Shown here: piece by piece, positions 9,326 to 18,123 of the stretch | Layout of the letters: the number at the start of each line of letters is the position of its first letter | Position numbering within the stretch: the stretch's first letter is position 1 | DNA from: JABJOR01 sp965603075 | Lineage (GTDB): Bacteria; Pseudomonadota; Alphaproteobacteria; Rhodospirillales; Casp-alpha2 | Assembly: GCA_965603075.1 (NCBI GenBank) | Contig: CBFDBO010000013.1 | Location: forward strand, 13,540-77,539 | Direction: 5' to 3' | Length of the DNA stretch: 64,000 nucleotides | Program-made: the position numbers and the translations under genes | Notes under the pieces: model-generated | Told to the model about the DNA's origin: nothing | Seen by the model: only the letters and a program-made list of their open reading frames with translations | Database searches by the model: none

Positions 9326-10171
9326 TTAGCTATCTGAATTAACAACCCGCGCAAACGTCAAAACATCAACGGCTTTCACTCCATTACGATTGAGCTGTTT
9401 GGCCATTGACCATGCGGTGGCACCCGTCGTGTAGACATCATCAACAACCAAAATTCGTTGACCTTTTAGACGGTCTTTATAAGTATCACGCACTCGAAAG
9501 GCGCCTTGTACATTTCGGTGACGTTGAGCCGGCGTGATTTTAGTTTTTTTATTGTTTTGGTCCGGCGTGGGTTTAATCCTCTCCATTGCATCGGGGTAAA
9601 CAATAACATTTCGTTGCTTGCTAATGGACTGAGCAATTAAAGCGGCTTGGTTATAACGCCGATGGAACAAACGTTTAGGATCAAGCGGTACAGGTACCAA
9701 TATATCAGCGTCCGATATCATATCAGCCGCCGCCGTAATCATCATTCGGGCAAATAATCTTGCCGCTTCCGTACGATCCGCATATTTAAAGGCCAGAATC
9801 ATGGACCGGCTTCCATCATCATATTCGACCGCACCGCGCGCGCGGGCGAAAGGTGGGGTATGTCCGGCGCAAGGCGCGCAGAGAATAGCAAATTGATCAT
9901 GGGGGAACGGCATCCCACACGTTTGGCACACAACCCCACTAATTATGGATAGATTGGACCAGCATTTGCTGCACAGGGTATCGGCTTGCTCCAAGATGCA
10001 GGAACATCCCATACATTGTGGCGGTAAAATCAGATCACGGACTTTGGTCAGAAATTTTTTGGCATGGGGCGGAATCATATTATGTACGCCCACACTCAAT
10101 AGCGCATTATCTGGCTCCAAGCCCAGTTCCACCGTTTTAAGCGGAAGATTAAAATTATCGGGTTTTGTCAT
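9326..10171 (-). CDS. comF: ComF family protein (phosphoribosyltransferase-like)
   Basis: 281-aa ComF/GntX-type protein. A double zinc ribbon (PPQCMGCSCIL, LCSKCW, CQTCGMPF, LCAPCAG) is followed by a type I phosphoribosyltransferase fold with the PRPP-binding motif RILVVDDVYTTGAT and LVPVPLDPKRLFHRRYNQA. In naturally competent bacteria ComF aids single-strand DNA uptake; elsewhere its role is unclear. The N-terminal 31 residues precede an internal ATG near the conserved start, so a shorter product beginning at about codon 32 is possible. Divergent from the NDUFAF5-like methyltransferase (42-bp gap), a common alphaproteobacterial pairing. Confidence 0.9.
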   Translation of the reverse strand: MTKPDNFNLPLKTVELGLEPDNALLSVGVHNMIPPHAKKFLTKVRDLILPPQCMGCSCILEQADTLCSKCWSNLSIISGVVCQTCGMPFPHDQFAILCAPCAGHTPPFARARGAVEYDDGSRSMILAFKYADRTEAARLFARMMITAAADMISDADILVPVPLDPKRLFHRRYNQAALIAQSISKQRNVIVYPDAMERIKPTPDQNNKKTKITPAQRHRNVQGAFRVRDTYKDRLKGQRILVVDDVYTTGATAWSMAKQLNRNGVKAVDVLTFARVVNSDS

Positions 10172-10213
10172 TACCCTCTTCTTTCTCCATCATCTGTATG
10201 TCATAAGAACACA

Positions 10214-11104
10214 ATGTCTGACTCTATGACCGTGTTCAACCGTTCAATTGTTCGCTTACATCGTGAGCGTGCCGCAAATCTATTTGCTGATCATGATTTT
10301 TTATTTCGTGAAGTGGGTGAACGGCTGCTAGAACGATTGGATGATGTAACCCATACCTTCCCGCGCGCATTGGATTTGGGCGCTCGAACGGGTTTGCTCG
10401 CAGAAATTATGGGCAAGCGGGGTGGCATTGAGGATTTATTTGCCTGTGAACTATCAAACACGATGGCCGCAAATTCAGCCCACAAGAAGGGGATGAGCTG
10501 TGTATGTGATGAAGAACAATTACCTTTTTCAGGGGGCAACCTAGATTTAGTGCTATCCAATCTGGCTTTGCATTGGGTCAATGATTTACCCGGAACATTC
10601 TTGCAAATACGAAAAGCATTAAAGCCCGATGGATTATTATTGGGGACAATGTTTGGTGGTGATACCCTACACGAGTTGCGCAGTGTTCTATCGGACGCAG
10701 AAATTTCTGTTGAGGGCGGCATTAGCCCTAGGGTGTCACCTTTTGCTGATATTCGAGATATTGGCGGTTTATTGCAACGCTCTGGTTTTGCCCTACCGGT
10801 GGTAGACAGTGAAACCATTACCGTAGGGTACAACGACCCCCTAAAATTACTGACCGATTTACGAGGGATGGGAGAAACCAACGCCGTCATTGAGCGCCGT
10901 CACACTGTCATGCGCCGCGAAACTTTAATGCACGCCCTAGCGCTTTATAAAGAGCGTTTTGCAGACAGTGAAGGACGGATAACCGCTACGTTTCAAATCC
11001 TAAATTTTAGCGGCTGGGCCCCCGCATCAACACAACAGCAACCCTTGCGCCCCGGTACGGGGCAAAAGTCTCTAACGGATGTTTTTAAAGAGTCTGATAA
11101 ATAA
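10214..11104 (+). CDS. NDUFAF5/BioC-like SAM-dependent methyltransferase
   Basis: 296-aa class I methyltransferase. FNRSIVRLHRERAA at the start, ALDLGARTGLLAEIM (SAM site) and LSNLALHWVNDLPGTFLQIRKALKPDG match the alphaproteobacterial group related to mitochondrial NDUFAF5, which modifies an arginine of a complex I subunit. BioC, the malonyl-ACP methyltransferase of biotin synthesis, is the alternative; no bio genes are nearby, so the NDUFAF5-like reading is preferred. Divergent from comF. A modest hairpin at 11119-11138 lies downstream. Confidence 0.82.
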   Translation: MSDSMTVFNRSIVRLHRERAANLFADHDFLFREVGERLLERLDDVTHTFPRALDLGARTGLLAEIMGKRGGIEDLFACELSNTMAANSAHKKGMSCVCDEEQLPFSGGNLDLVLSNLALHWVNDLPGTFLQIRKALKPDGLLLGTMFGGDTLHELRSVLSDAEISVEGGISPRVSPFADIRDIGGLLQRSGFALPVVDSETITVGYNDPLKLLTDLRGMGETNAVIERRHTVMRRETLMHALALYKERFADSEGRITATFQILNFSGWAPASTQQQPLRPGTGQKSLTDVFKESDK

Positions 11105-11114
11105 AATAATTAAA

Positions 11115-11140
11115 AATAGAAGGTTCTCCTTTTTATTTTA
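11115..11140 (+). terminator. Possible AT-rich terminator after the NDUFAF5-like gene
   Basis: A GAAGG / TTCT loop / CCTTT stem extended by A-T pairs is followed by TTTTATTTT. The GC core is only about four pairs, so this is a weak intrinsic terminator candidate between the methyltransferase and sfsA. Confidence 0.35.
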
Positions 11141-11164
11141 ACCATTTAAAGCTATTTTCCTGTC

Positions 11165-11878
11165 ATGAAATTTGAAACACCCCTTATCAAAGGCACGCTC
11201 GTCAAGCGTTACAAACGCTTCATGGCCGATGTCGAATTAGAAGATGGTTCCGTCGTCACCGCCCATTGCGCCAATTCAGGCTCTATGCTCAGCGTTAATC
11301 TACCCGGCGCAGAGGTCTGGATATCACCCGCCAGCAACCCAGATCGCAAGCTCAAATTCACATGGGAGTTGATCCGGATCGGTGAAACGCTTGTGGGTAT
11401 TAATACGGCCCTGCCTAACAAAATGGTCTCTAATGCCATTCTCGATGGCACAATTTCAGAGCTTTCCGGTTACGCTCATTTGCGTAATGAGGTTAAATAT
11501 GGTGTAAATTCACGGATCGATGTTTTATTGGAAGACGGTAATAAACCTAAATGTTATGTCGAAGTTAAAAACGTCACCCTGCGCCGAGACCTTTCCAATG
11601 GTGCCCCCGTAGAATTTCCCGATAGCGTCACAAGCCGTGGCACCAAACATCTTCAGGAACTTTCCGATATGGTGGCCGAAGGCCACCGCTCCGTTATGGT
11701 GTATTTGGTACAACGTGAAGACGCGGATAGCTTTGTCATCGCCCGGGATATTGACCCGGTCTATGGTGATGCGCTAAATAATGCCCAAAAAGCCGGGGTC
11801 GAGGTCTTATGTTATGTATGCACCTTGAGCCCAAAAGAAATTAAAGTAAGCCACAGCATTAAATTTATAGCTGACTAA
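11165..11878 (+). CDS. sfsA: SfsA family DNA/RNA nuclease
   Basis: 237-aa SfsA protein, named for sugar fermentation stimulation in E. coli and containing a restriction-endonuclease-like nuclease fold. The N-terminal OB-like segment (PLIKGTLVKRYKRFMADVELEDG, spanning residues 6-28) and the HCANSGSM motif are family marks. The nuclease core shows SRIDVLLE and CYVEVKNVTL (D and ExK-type residues), then FPDSVTSRGTKHLQEL. It is followed 27 bp later by map and then radC on the same strand, a frequent alphaproteobacterial order suggesting one operon. Confidence 0.94.
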   Translation: MKFETPLIKGTLVKRYKRFMADVELEDGSVVTAHCANSGSMLSVNLPGAEVWISPASNPDRKLKFTWELIRIGETLVGINTALPNKMVSNAILDGTISELSGYAHLRNEVKYGVNSRIDVLLEDGNKPKCYVEVKNVTLRRDLSNGAPVEFPDSVTSRGTKHLQELSDMVAEGHRSVMVYLVQREDADSFVIARDIDPVYGDALNNAQKAGVEVLCYVCTLSPKEIKVSHSIKFIAD

Positions 11879-11905
11879 TCGTCGATACAGGACTAAAGTA
11901 CAAAC

Positions 11906-12748
11906 ATGAAAGAAAATGAAAACACCATGACGGATCAATCTGTGCAGTCCGTTGCAAAAAACAGCAATGGTATAAAGATCCATACAGCAGCCGATTTCGA
12001 CGGTATGCGTAAAGCAGGTCGCTTGGCCGCCATGGTGCTCGACTATATCACTCCATATGTAAAACCCGGCGTTACGACGCAGGAATTAAATGATTTATGC
12101 CACGTATACACCGAAGAGCACGGTGCAATATCGGCACCTCTCAATTACCGTGGTTTCCCAAAGTCTATTTGCACATCAATTAACCATGTGGTCTGTCATG
12201 GCATTCCCGGTGACAAACGCTTGAAAGACGGCGACGCCGTTAACATTGATATCACGGTTATCCTTGATGGATGGTATGGTGATACCAGCCGCATGTTCTT
12301 GGTTGGAAAGTCTAGCATCAAAGCAAAAAAGCTGGTCGATGTAACATATCAATCCATGTGGGAAGGCATCAAAGTTGTCAAACCAGGTGCCACAACGGGT
12401 GACATCGGTCACGCGATCCAAGTGTACGCCGAAGCCCAGCGGTTCTCTGTTGTACGCGATTTCTGTGGTCATGGGTTGGGGCGTGTGTTCCATGACGCAC
12501 CGAATATTATGCACTATGGCACTCCGGGTGCTGGCGTTACCTTGCAAGAAGGGATGTTCTTTACAATCGAACCCATGATCAATGCGGGAAGATTAGATGT
12601 GAAAATTCTTTCTGACGGTTGGACGGCTGTTACCCGTGATAAATCGCTTTCTGCACAGTTTGAACATTCCCTTGCCGTGACATCAGATGGTTATGAAATT
12701 TTCACTGAATCTCCTGCCGGCCTTCATAAGCCCCCTTACGGAGAATAA
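11906..12748 (+). CDS. map: Type I methionine aminopeptidase
   Basis: Removes the initiator methionine from nascent proteins. 280 aa; the core starts near residue 24 (IKIHTAADFDGMRKAG). All five dimetal ligands are visible in context: two Asp in VNIDITVILDGWYGDTSRMF, His in FCGHGLGRVFHDAP, Glu in FFTIEPMI and Glu in SAQFEHSLAVT. Two starts are possible (ATG 11906 or ATG 11927, codon 8); both leave a non-conserved N-terminal tail. The coding end overlaps the ribosome-binding site of radC. Confidence 0.95.
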   Translation: MKENENTMTDQSVQSVAKNSNGIKIHTAADFDGMRKAGRLAAMVLDYITPYVKPGVTTQELNDLCHVYTEEHGAISAPLNYRGFPKSICTSINHVVCHGIPGDKRLKDGDAVNIDITVILDGWYGDTSRMFLVGKSSIKAKKLVDVTYQSMWEGIKVVKPGATTGDIGHAIQVYAEAQRFSVVRDFCGHGLGRVFHDAPNIMHYGTPGAGVTLQEGMFFTIEPMINAGRLDVKILSDGWTAVTRDKSLSAQFEHSLAVTSDGYEIFTESPAGLHKPPYGE

Positions 12749-12753
12749 AGAAT

Positions 12754-13434
12754 TTGGCGGGGGATTCTGATACTGCCGGTCACCGTAAACGCTTACGCGA
12801 ACGTTTCCTTAAAGGCGGCGGTGACGCTCTTGCCGATTACGAACTTCTTGAAATGATCCTGTTCCAAGCCCAAGCCAGACGGGATATGAAACCCCTTGCC
12901 AAAGACTTATTAAAACGGTTTGGTTCTTTTGCTGGGGTTATCAGTGCAGACCCGGTGGAACTATCTGAGGTAAAGGGTGCAGGTGAGGCCGTCACAGCAG
13001 TCCTCAAAACAATTCAAGCCGCCGCCCAGCGGTTGGTTCGTGATGAAGTTATGAACAAGCCAATTTTGTCCAGTTGGCAACGGTTAATGGATTATTGTCG
13101 GGCCAGTATGGCACACAATAAAATTGAAAGCTTTCGTGTCCTTTATTTAAACAACCGTAACGAATTGATCGCCGACGAAGAGCAACAACGTGGCACCGTT
13201 GATTTCACCCCGGTTTACCCCCGAGAAGTCGTCAAACGCGGTTTGGAGCTACACGCAACAGCTCTCATTATGGTTCATAATCACCCCAGTGGAAATCCAA
13301 CCCCTTCAAAAGCAGATATTGCCATGACAAAAGAAGTTCGCGATGCCGCCGAGAAACTTGGAATTTCCCTTCATGACCATATCATCGTTTCTAAATCTGG
13401 CAGTACGTCCTTTAAAGACATGGGTATCTTATAA
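12754..13434 (+). CDS. radC: RadC family JAB-domain protein
   Basis: 226-aa RadC-like protein of unknown molecular role; the old DNA-repair assignment is doubtful. It begins at TTG 12754, five bases after the map stop; a GGAG at about 12740-12743, inside the end of map, supplies the ribosome site, and no ATG or GTG lies near enough for the conserved start (HRKRLRERFLKGGGDALADYELLE). A helix-hairpin-helix region (KGAGEAVTAVLKT) precedes the JAB/MPN metalloprotease-like domain with the metal motif in LIMVHNHPSGNPTPSKAD. Translational coupling with map is likely. Confidence 0.92.
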   Translation: MAGDSDTAGHRKRLRERFLKGGGDALADYELLEMILFQAQARRDMKPLAKDLLKRFGSFAGVISADPVELSEVKGAGEAVTAVLKTIQAAAQRLVRDEVMNKPILSSWQRLMDYCRASMAHNKIESFRVLYLNNRNELIADEEQQRGTVDFTPVYPREVVKRGLELHATALIMVHNHPSGNPTPSKADIAMTKEVRDAAEKLGISLHDHIIVSKSGSTSFKDMGIL

Positions 13435-13536
13435 ATAAGAAACGAGAACACTCTATTTAATGTTCGCATTTTAAGTAGAATACCGTCACAATCTTAATCA
13501 AAATTAACCTATAAACTTTGAAATATGGAGCTAATC

Positions 13537-14520
13537 ATGCGCGCTGTTTGGTATGAAACTTTTGGTCCCGCAAAAGATGTTTTAAATTTTGGCGACAAGG
13601 AAACCCCGACACCTAAAGCAGGTGAAGTCCTTGTTAAAGTTGCCTTTAATGGCGTGAACCCGGTTGATGTTAAGCGACGCGCGGGGGGGCGGGGTGATAT
13701 GACGGACCCATTTGTCATCCCCCATCTGGATGGCTCTGGTACTATCGAATCCGTTGGCGAAGGTGTGGATGCAGCGCGCATTGGAGAGCGGATATGGATG
13801 TTCGAAGCGCAATGGCAGACAGCCCTTGGCGCCGCAGCGCAATACACCTGTGTCCCAAGCGCACGTGCGATTACCCTACCCGATGCCACAAGTTTTGAAG
13901 CCGGAGCTTGTCTAGGCGTTCCTGCTATGACGGCGCATCGTTGTGTCTATGGTGACGGTTCCGTAGAGGGAGAAACAATTTTGGTCACCGGGGGCGCGGG
14001 GGCGGTTGGTAATTACGCCGTACAGTTTGCCAAATTTGGGGGCGCCACCGTTATAGCGACAATAAGCAGCCCCGAGAAAGCCCAACTCGCCAAGGATGCT
14101 GGCGCAGATCATATTATAAATTACCGTACAGAAGATGTTGCCGCGCGTGTTCTTGAAATTACGAAAAACCAAGGCGTAGACCGCATTGTCGAAGTTGAGT
14201 TCGGCGGCAATATCAATACATCCATAGCTGTTTTGAAAATTAATGGTGTCATCGCCAGCTATGCCTCTGATGCAATTAAAGAACCACAGGTTCCATTCTA
14301 TCAACTGGCCTATAAAAATATCGTCGTGCGCCATGAATTGGTTTTTATCATGCCCGATGGAGCAAAAGACCTCGCTATACGCGATATCTCATCATGGTTG
14401 CTCAATGATAGAATCAAACACCACATAAATGATACTTATTCGCTCGACGATATGGTTAAAGCCCATGAAGCAGTCGAGGGTGGTGCCTATGGGAAAGTAT
14501 TAATAAAAATAGCCCCATAA
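13537..14520 (+). CDS. MDR-superfamily NADPH:quinone reductase-like oxidoreductase
   Basis: About 327 aa from ATG 13537, chosen because a GGAG at 13527-13530 is correctly spaced for it; the upstream in-frame ATG at 13525 would lie on that ribosome site. GroES-like fold (GVNPVDVKRRAG; HLDGSGTIESVG) then a Rossmann domain with VTGGAGAVGNYAVQFAKFGG and ADHIINYRTED. The zinc-binding cysteines of alcohol dehydrogenases are absent, placing it with zinc-independent quinone/enone reductases. Substrate unknown. It stands alone, converging with the Ntn-hydrolase-like gene after a 62-bp gap. Confidence 0.88.
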   Translation: MRAVWYETFGPAKDVLNFGDKETPTPKAGEVLVKVAFNGVNPVDVKRRAGGRGDMTDPFVIPHLDGSGTIESVGEGVDAARIGERIWMFEAQWQTALGAAAQYTCVPSARAITLPDATSFEAGACLGVPAMTAHRCVYGDGSVEGETILVTGGAGAVGNYAVQFAKFGGATVIATISSPEKAQLAKDAGADHIINYRTEDVAARVLEITKNQGVDRIVEVEFGGNINTSIAVLKINGVIASYASDAIKEPQVPFYQLAYKNIVVRHELVFIMPDGAKDLAIRDISSWLLNDRIKHHINDTYSLDDMVKAHEAVEGGAYGKVLIKIAP

Positions 14521-14582
14521 ACTAACATGAATGAGCATGAACCAAAGCGGCTTTGAATGATGGTCGGTGGTCGTGTGGATTA

Positions 14583-15653
14583 TTAATTATTTTCAGCACT
14601 ATTATAGACGGTGGTTGCTGGCACGGGCAGATCGAACTTTTTGGCCCCTTGCTCTCGTTCCCACCCTAGCACTTCCAAATGGCCTTCTGCTGCATTGGCT
14701 ATGACCGATAATCTCGTGGTAGGGTTTAATATGGGGGCGGTCACCCAGCCAAATGTATTGGGCGTATCATACCGTAAACCATCCATTTGAATTAACCTCT
14801 CTTCTGAGAGAAAGCCGCGCTTATAAGAGTCTATTTCTAGATTCTTCCAATGATTGGCGATGGCATTAGGACCGATTTGATAGCTGGCCTCATAGGGGGT
14901 TCGTTCAATAAGGGCATTCTCACGGGGACCAATACCACTTAGGGTAATAAACACTGGCATGGCGATGGGTTCAGAGATCAAAACGTCGAGCGCTTCTTCA
15001 AAGTTTCGACATTGATCAAAGACTTGGCGCAGCAAATGAACAGGTGGCAATGTTTGCTCGCGCCACATATGAACCCGGTTAACGATCCAATCTAGGGGAT
15101 ATATTTTACTCCACTTTTTCATGGGTGGTTGATTGATGGCCGCCGAAAATCGTCCCGGTGCCATAGCGGTAAGAACGCCAGAAAAACCCGGCCACGTCAC
15201 CGCATCATATGCCCCTTCTTCCCCCATCATACGAGCAATAATAACGTTCTCACCTAAACCGTCCATGGTCCAATCCAGCGTTCTTAACAATCGATTCCCT
15301 GTACGGTGAATGTCTGGTCCGATGGAAGATGTACAGGACCATTCATACGAATTATTCAGCAAGTAAACCCCCGGATAACCTGCATATTCCGATACGGCAA
15401 ATATTTCATCCAAATATGGATTGTCGTTTCGGGCCATCCAGTATTCTGAAGCTCGGTCAGCCAAATAAAGCACCGGAGTGGAATAATGACTTGTCGCACA
15501 TTTTAAAATAGCCGCCAACCGTTCTGGCTCTGCCTTTGCCATAGCAAGAGCCCCGCCCACGCCAACATCAACCAAGGGGATGACTTTACGTTTGCGAGTT
15601 TGCTTCATTTGATCTTGATCACGCGGTTCCATGAAGGACCTCGCTGATATCAT
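14583..15653 (-). CDS. Probable Ntn-hydrolase, acid ceramidase/NAAA-like
   Basis: 356-aa protein not usually named in alphaproteobacteria. I read it as an Ntn-type amidohydrolase because NNSYEWSCTSSIG is followed 14-20 residues later by LLRTLDW, the spacing and residues of the acid ceramidase/NAAA/penicillin-V-acylase clan. The presumed nucleophile is C107, with R124, D127 and N174 (FSAAINQP) as candidate partners. In that clan the Cys becomes N-terminal after autocleavage, leaving an N-terminal alpha chain; here the preceding 106 residues would be that chain. There is no clear signal peptide, unlike lysosomal homologs, so a cytoplasmic enzyme is likely. ATG 15653 lies inside a perfect inverted repeat; ATG at codon 8 or 16 could be the true start. 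Confidence 0.6.
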   Translation of the reverse strand: MISARSFMEPRDQDQMKQTRKRKVIPLVDVGVGGALAMAKAEPERLAAILKCATSHYSTPVLYLADRASEYWMARNDNPYLDEIFAVSEYAGYPGVYLLNNSYEWSCTSSIGPDIHRTGNRLLRTLDWTMDGLGENVIIARMMGEEGAYDAVTWPGFSGVLTAMAPGRFSAAINQPPMKKWSKIYPLDWIVNRVHMWREQTLPPVHLLRQVFDQCRNFEEALDVLISEPIAMPVFITLSGIGPRENALIERTPYEASYQIGPNAIANHWKNLEIDSYKRGFLSEERLIQMDGLRYDTPNTFGWVTAPILNPTTRLSVIANAAEGHLEVLGWEREQGAKKFDLPVPATTVYNSAENN

Positions 15654-15674
15654 TGTGTATAGTCAATGATATCA
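15645..15674. promoter_or_regulatory. Perfect 11-bp inverted repeat at the start of the Ntn-hydrolase-like gene
   Basis: TGATATCATTG, eight bases (TGTATAGT), then CAATGATATCA: two perfect 11-bp arms, each containing the palindrome TGATATCA. The annotated ATG (15653-15651) lies within the left arm. A dimeric regulator site or an mRNA hairpin hiding the start is possible; the regulator is unknown. Confidence 0.5.
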
Positions 15675-15919
15675 TCACACTGAGCACCCCCCACATGCGA
15701 TCAACATATCCCCATTCGTAATCATACCCCGCACGGTCATAAAGGATATTTCCCATCATTTTGAATTCAATTAAGTCTTCAGAGATTACTGTTTTATCCA
15801 CCTTTTGCCGAAATCGAAAGGGTTTGTCGAAAACAATCTACTTAACCCCCTTTCCCAATGCTCCCGAAAGGCTTAATATCCGCATCTCACATTTCACATA
15901 ACCTTGCCGAGATATAAAA

Positions 15920-17317
15920 ATGATTCCTCGTTATTCCCGCCCAGAAATGACTGACATCTGGGAAGCTTCCAATAAGTTCCGCCTTTGGTTCGAAATCGAA
16001 GCCCACGCCTGTGACGCTCAAGCCCAATTAGGGGTTATTCCAAAAGAATCAGCCGCCGCAGTTTGGGCCAAAGGTGATAAGCCGTACACGCCGGAGCGTA
16101 TTGCTCGGATTGATCAAATTGAGCTTGAAACCAAACACGATGTGATTGCCTTCACCACAGAGCTCGCCGAGCTGGTCGGTTCAGAGGACTCGCGTTTCGT
16201 CCATCAAGGCATGACATCCTCAGATGTCTTGGATACGTGTTTCAATGCCCAATTGACCCAAGCTGCCGATATTTTGCTCAAAGACATGGACAAAGTTCTC
16301 ACAGCTCTCAAAGACCGTGCTTTTGAAACCAAGTTGATGCCAACAATGGGTCGCAGCCACGGTATCCACGCAGAGCCAACCACTATGGGACTTAAATTCG
16401 CTCGGTTTCATGCTGAATTCCAACGGGGTAAAACCCGCCTGGAACAGGCCCGAGCAGAAATTGCCACCTGTGCCATATCCGGCGCGGTTGGAACCTTTGC
16501 CAATATTGATCCCTTCGTAGAAGAATATGTGGCCGGTAAAATGGGGCTGATCCCTGAACCGGTATCAACCCAAGTGATCCCCCGTGATCGACACGCGCAA
16601 TTTTTTGCTGTTTTGGGTGTGATCGCCAGTTCCATGGAAAATGTAGTGACCGAAATTCGCCACATGCAGCGTACCGAAGTCCGTGAAGCACAAGAATATT
16701 TTGCACCGGGGCAAAAGGGCTCCAGCGCCATGCCCCACAAACGCAATCCTATCTTAAGCGAAAACATCACAGGACTTGCACGCATTGTGCGCATGAGCGT
16801 TGTCCCTGCTATGGAAAATGTTGCTTTGTGGCATGAGCGCGATATTTCCCATTCTTCGGTTGAACGCATGATCGGCCCCGATGCGACCATTACCTTAAAT
16901 TTTGCCCTTAACCGTCTGGCAGGCTTGATCGCCAAACTGGTTGTATATCCGCAAAATATGTTGGATCACTTGAATGCCTTTGGTGGCATTCACGACGCCC
17001 AACGGGTTCTTCTACACCTGACCCAAAATGGTGTCAGCCGAGAGGACGCTTATAAAATTGTTCAGCGTAATGCCATGCGCGTATGGAAAAGCTTTGGCAT
17101 CGATCCGGACAATCCAGATGAAACCGCCGAGCTTAATGACGAAGATAAATTGGCCGCCGAGCATGACAATAGAATGTTCTTCTTCTTATCACGCGATAGC
17201 GAGCTAGCAAAAGTGTTAAGCCTTGATGATCTCAGCATATTACTTGATGAAGATTCATTGAGTTATCATTCCAAACACGTAGACACGATTTTCAAGCGTG
17301 TGTTTGGTACAGCCTAA
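15920..17317 (+). CDS. purB: Adenylosuccinate lyase
   Basis: Catalyses two fumarate-releasing steps of purine synthesis (SAICAR to AICAR; adenylosuccinate to AMP). Family signatures: MTSSDVLDTC, MGRSHGIHAEPTT and the fumarase/ASL signature GSSAMPHKRNP. 465 aa, about 30 longer than most bacterial PurB of this type; the extra residues lie near the C-terminus between RVWKSFG and SLSYHSKHVDTIF, and are acidic. The N-terminus MIPRYSRPEMTDIWE is standard. The HpcH aldolase gene follows after 26 bp on the same strand, without an obvious pathway link. Confidence 0.96.
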   Translation: MIPRYSRPEMTDIWEASNKFRLWFEIEAHACDAQAQLGVIPKESAAAVWAKGDKPYTPERIARIDQIELETKHDVIAFTTELAELVGSEDSRFVHQGMTSSDVLDTCFNAQLTQAADILLKDMDKVLTALKDRAFETKLMPTMGRSHGIHAEPTTMGLKFARFHAEFQRGKTRLEQARAEIATCAISGAVGTFANIDPFVEEYVAGKMGLIPEPVSTQVIPRDRHAQFFAVLGVIASSMENVVTEIRHMQRTEVREAQEYFAPGQKGSSAMPHKRNPILSENITGLARIVRMSVVPAMENVALWHERDISHSSVERMIGPDATITLNFALNRLAGLIAKLVVYPQNMLDHLNAFGGIHDAQRVLLHLTQNGVSREDAYKIVQRNAMRVWKSFGIDPDNPDETAELNDEDKLAAEHDNRMFFFLSRDSELAKVLSLDDLSILLDEDSLSYHSKHVDTIFKRVFGTA

Positions 17318-17343
17318 TAAGAAAAGCATAAAAGGAATACATC

Positions 17344-18120
17344 ATGAGCATGGTTCTGACCAACCGGGTAAAAGAAAAGCTTAAAGCAGGTGAAACAACG
17401 TTTGGTACGTTGATCAGCATGCCGAGCCCCAATGTTGCTCAGATCCTGGCTGCAGCTGGTTTTGATTGGTTATGGTTCGATCTAGAACATGGCCCTATAC
17501 CGTTTGACGCGTTGCATAATATGATCAATGCGACCGCTGTTGGTGATGGTCTAGCAACCCCTCTGACCCGTGTGCCTGCCGATGAATTATGGATGATCAA
17601 ACCAACATTGGATTCAGGGTCCCTGGGCGTAATATTCCCCTTCGTTGAAACCGCAGAGCAAGCTCGTGATGCTATTGCTGCCACCCGCTACCCTCCCGCT
17701 GGAAAACGTGGTTTTGGACCGTTTTATGCCGCCTCACGTTGGGGACTGGGCTTGCGCGAATATGCTCAACAAGCCGATGAGGCTATTTTGCGTGTCATGA
17801 TGCTTGAAAGTCAAAAAGCCGTTGATAATGCAGAGGAAATTATGGCTGTCGAGGGAATTGATGTTGCCTTTATTGCCCCCATGGATTTATCACAAAGTCT
17901 TGGTGTTCCTGGACAATTTGACTCACCTATCTACAAAGAAGCTGTCGCCCATATGGAAGCTTGCATTGCTAAATCTGACGCCGTACTGGGCACGCTTGCC
18001 CTTGATACGGCACAAGCTCAAAGCAAAATAGATAAGGGTTATAAGTTCATGATGCTCAGCGTCGATGCAGCATTAATTGACAGTGCGGCGCGGGGCCTTT
18101 TGGACGCTATTCGGCGATAA
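17344..18120 (+). CDS. HpcH/HpaI family aldolase
   Basis: 258-aa class II pyruvate-type aldolase of the HpcH/HpaI family (for example 2-keto-3-deoxy-sugar-acid or 4-hydroxy-2-oxo-acid aldolases). The barrel features are clear: GFDWLWFDLEHGP, TRVPADELWMIKPTLDSGSLGVIFPFVET (residues about 78-106, with metal/substrate residues), GKRGFGP and FIAPMDLSQSLG. Substrate cannot be assigned; neither malyl-CoA lyase nor citrate-lyase hallmarks are evident. The start ATG 17344 follows a GGA-type ribosome site. Its stop is 4 bp from the stop of the convergent DUF2336 gene. Confidence 0.88.
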   Translation: MSMVLTNRVKEKLKAGETTFGTLISMPSPNVAQILAAAGFDWLWFDLEHGPIPFDALHNMINATAVGDGLATPLTRVPADELWMIKPTLDSGSLGVIFPFVETAEQARDAIAATRYPPAGKRGFGPFYAASRWGLGLREYAQQADEAILRVMMLESQKAVDNAEEIMAVEGIDVAFIAPMDLSQSLGVPGQFDSPIYKEAVAHMEACIAKSDAVLGTLALDTAQAQSKIDKGYKFMMLSVDAALIDSAARGLLDAIRR

Positions 18121-18123
18121 GGT

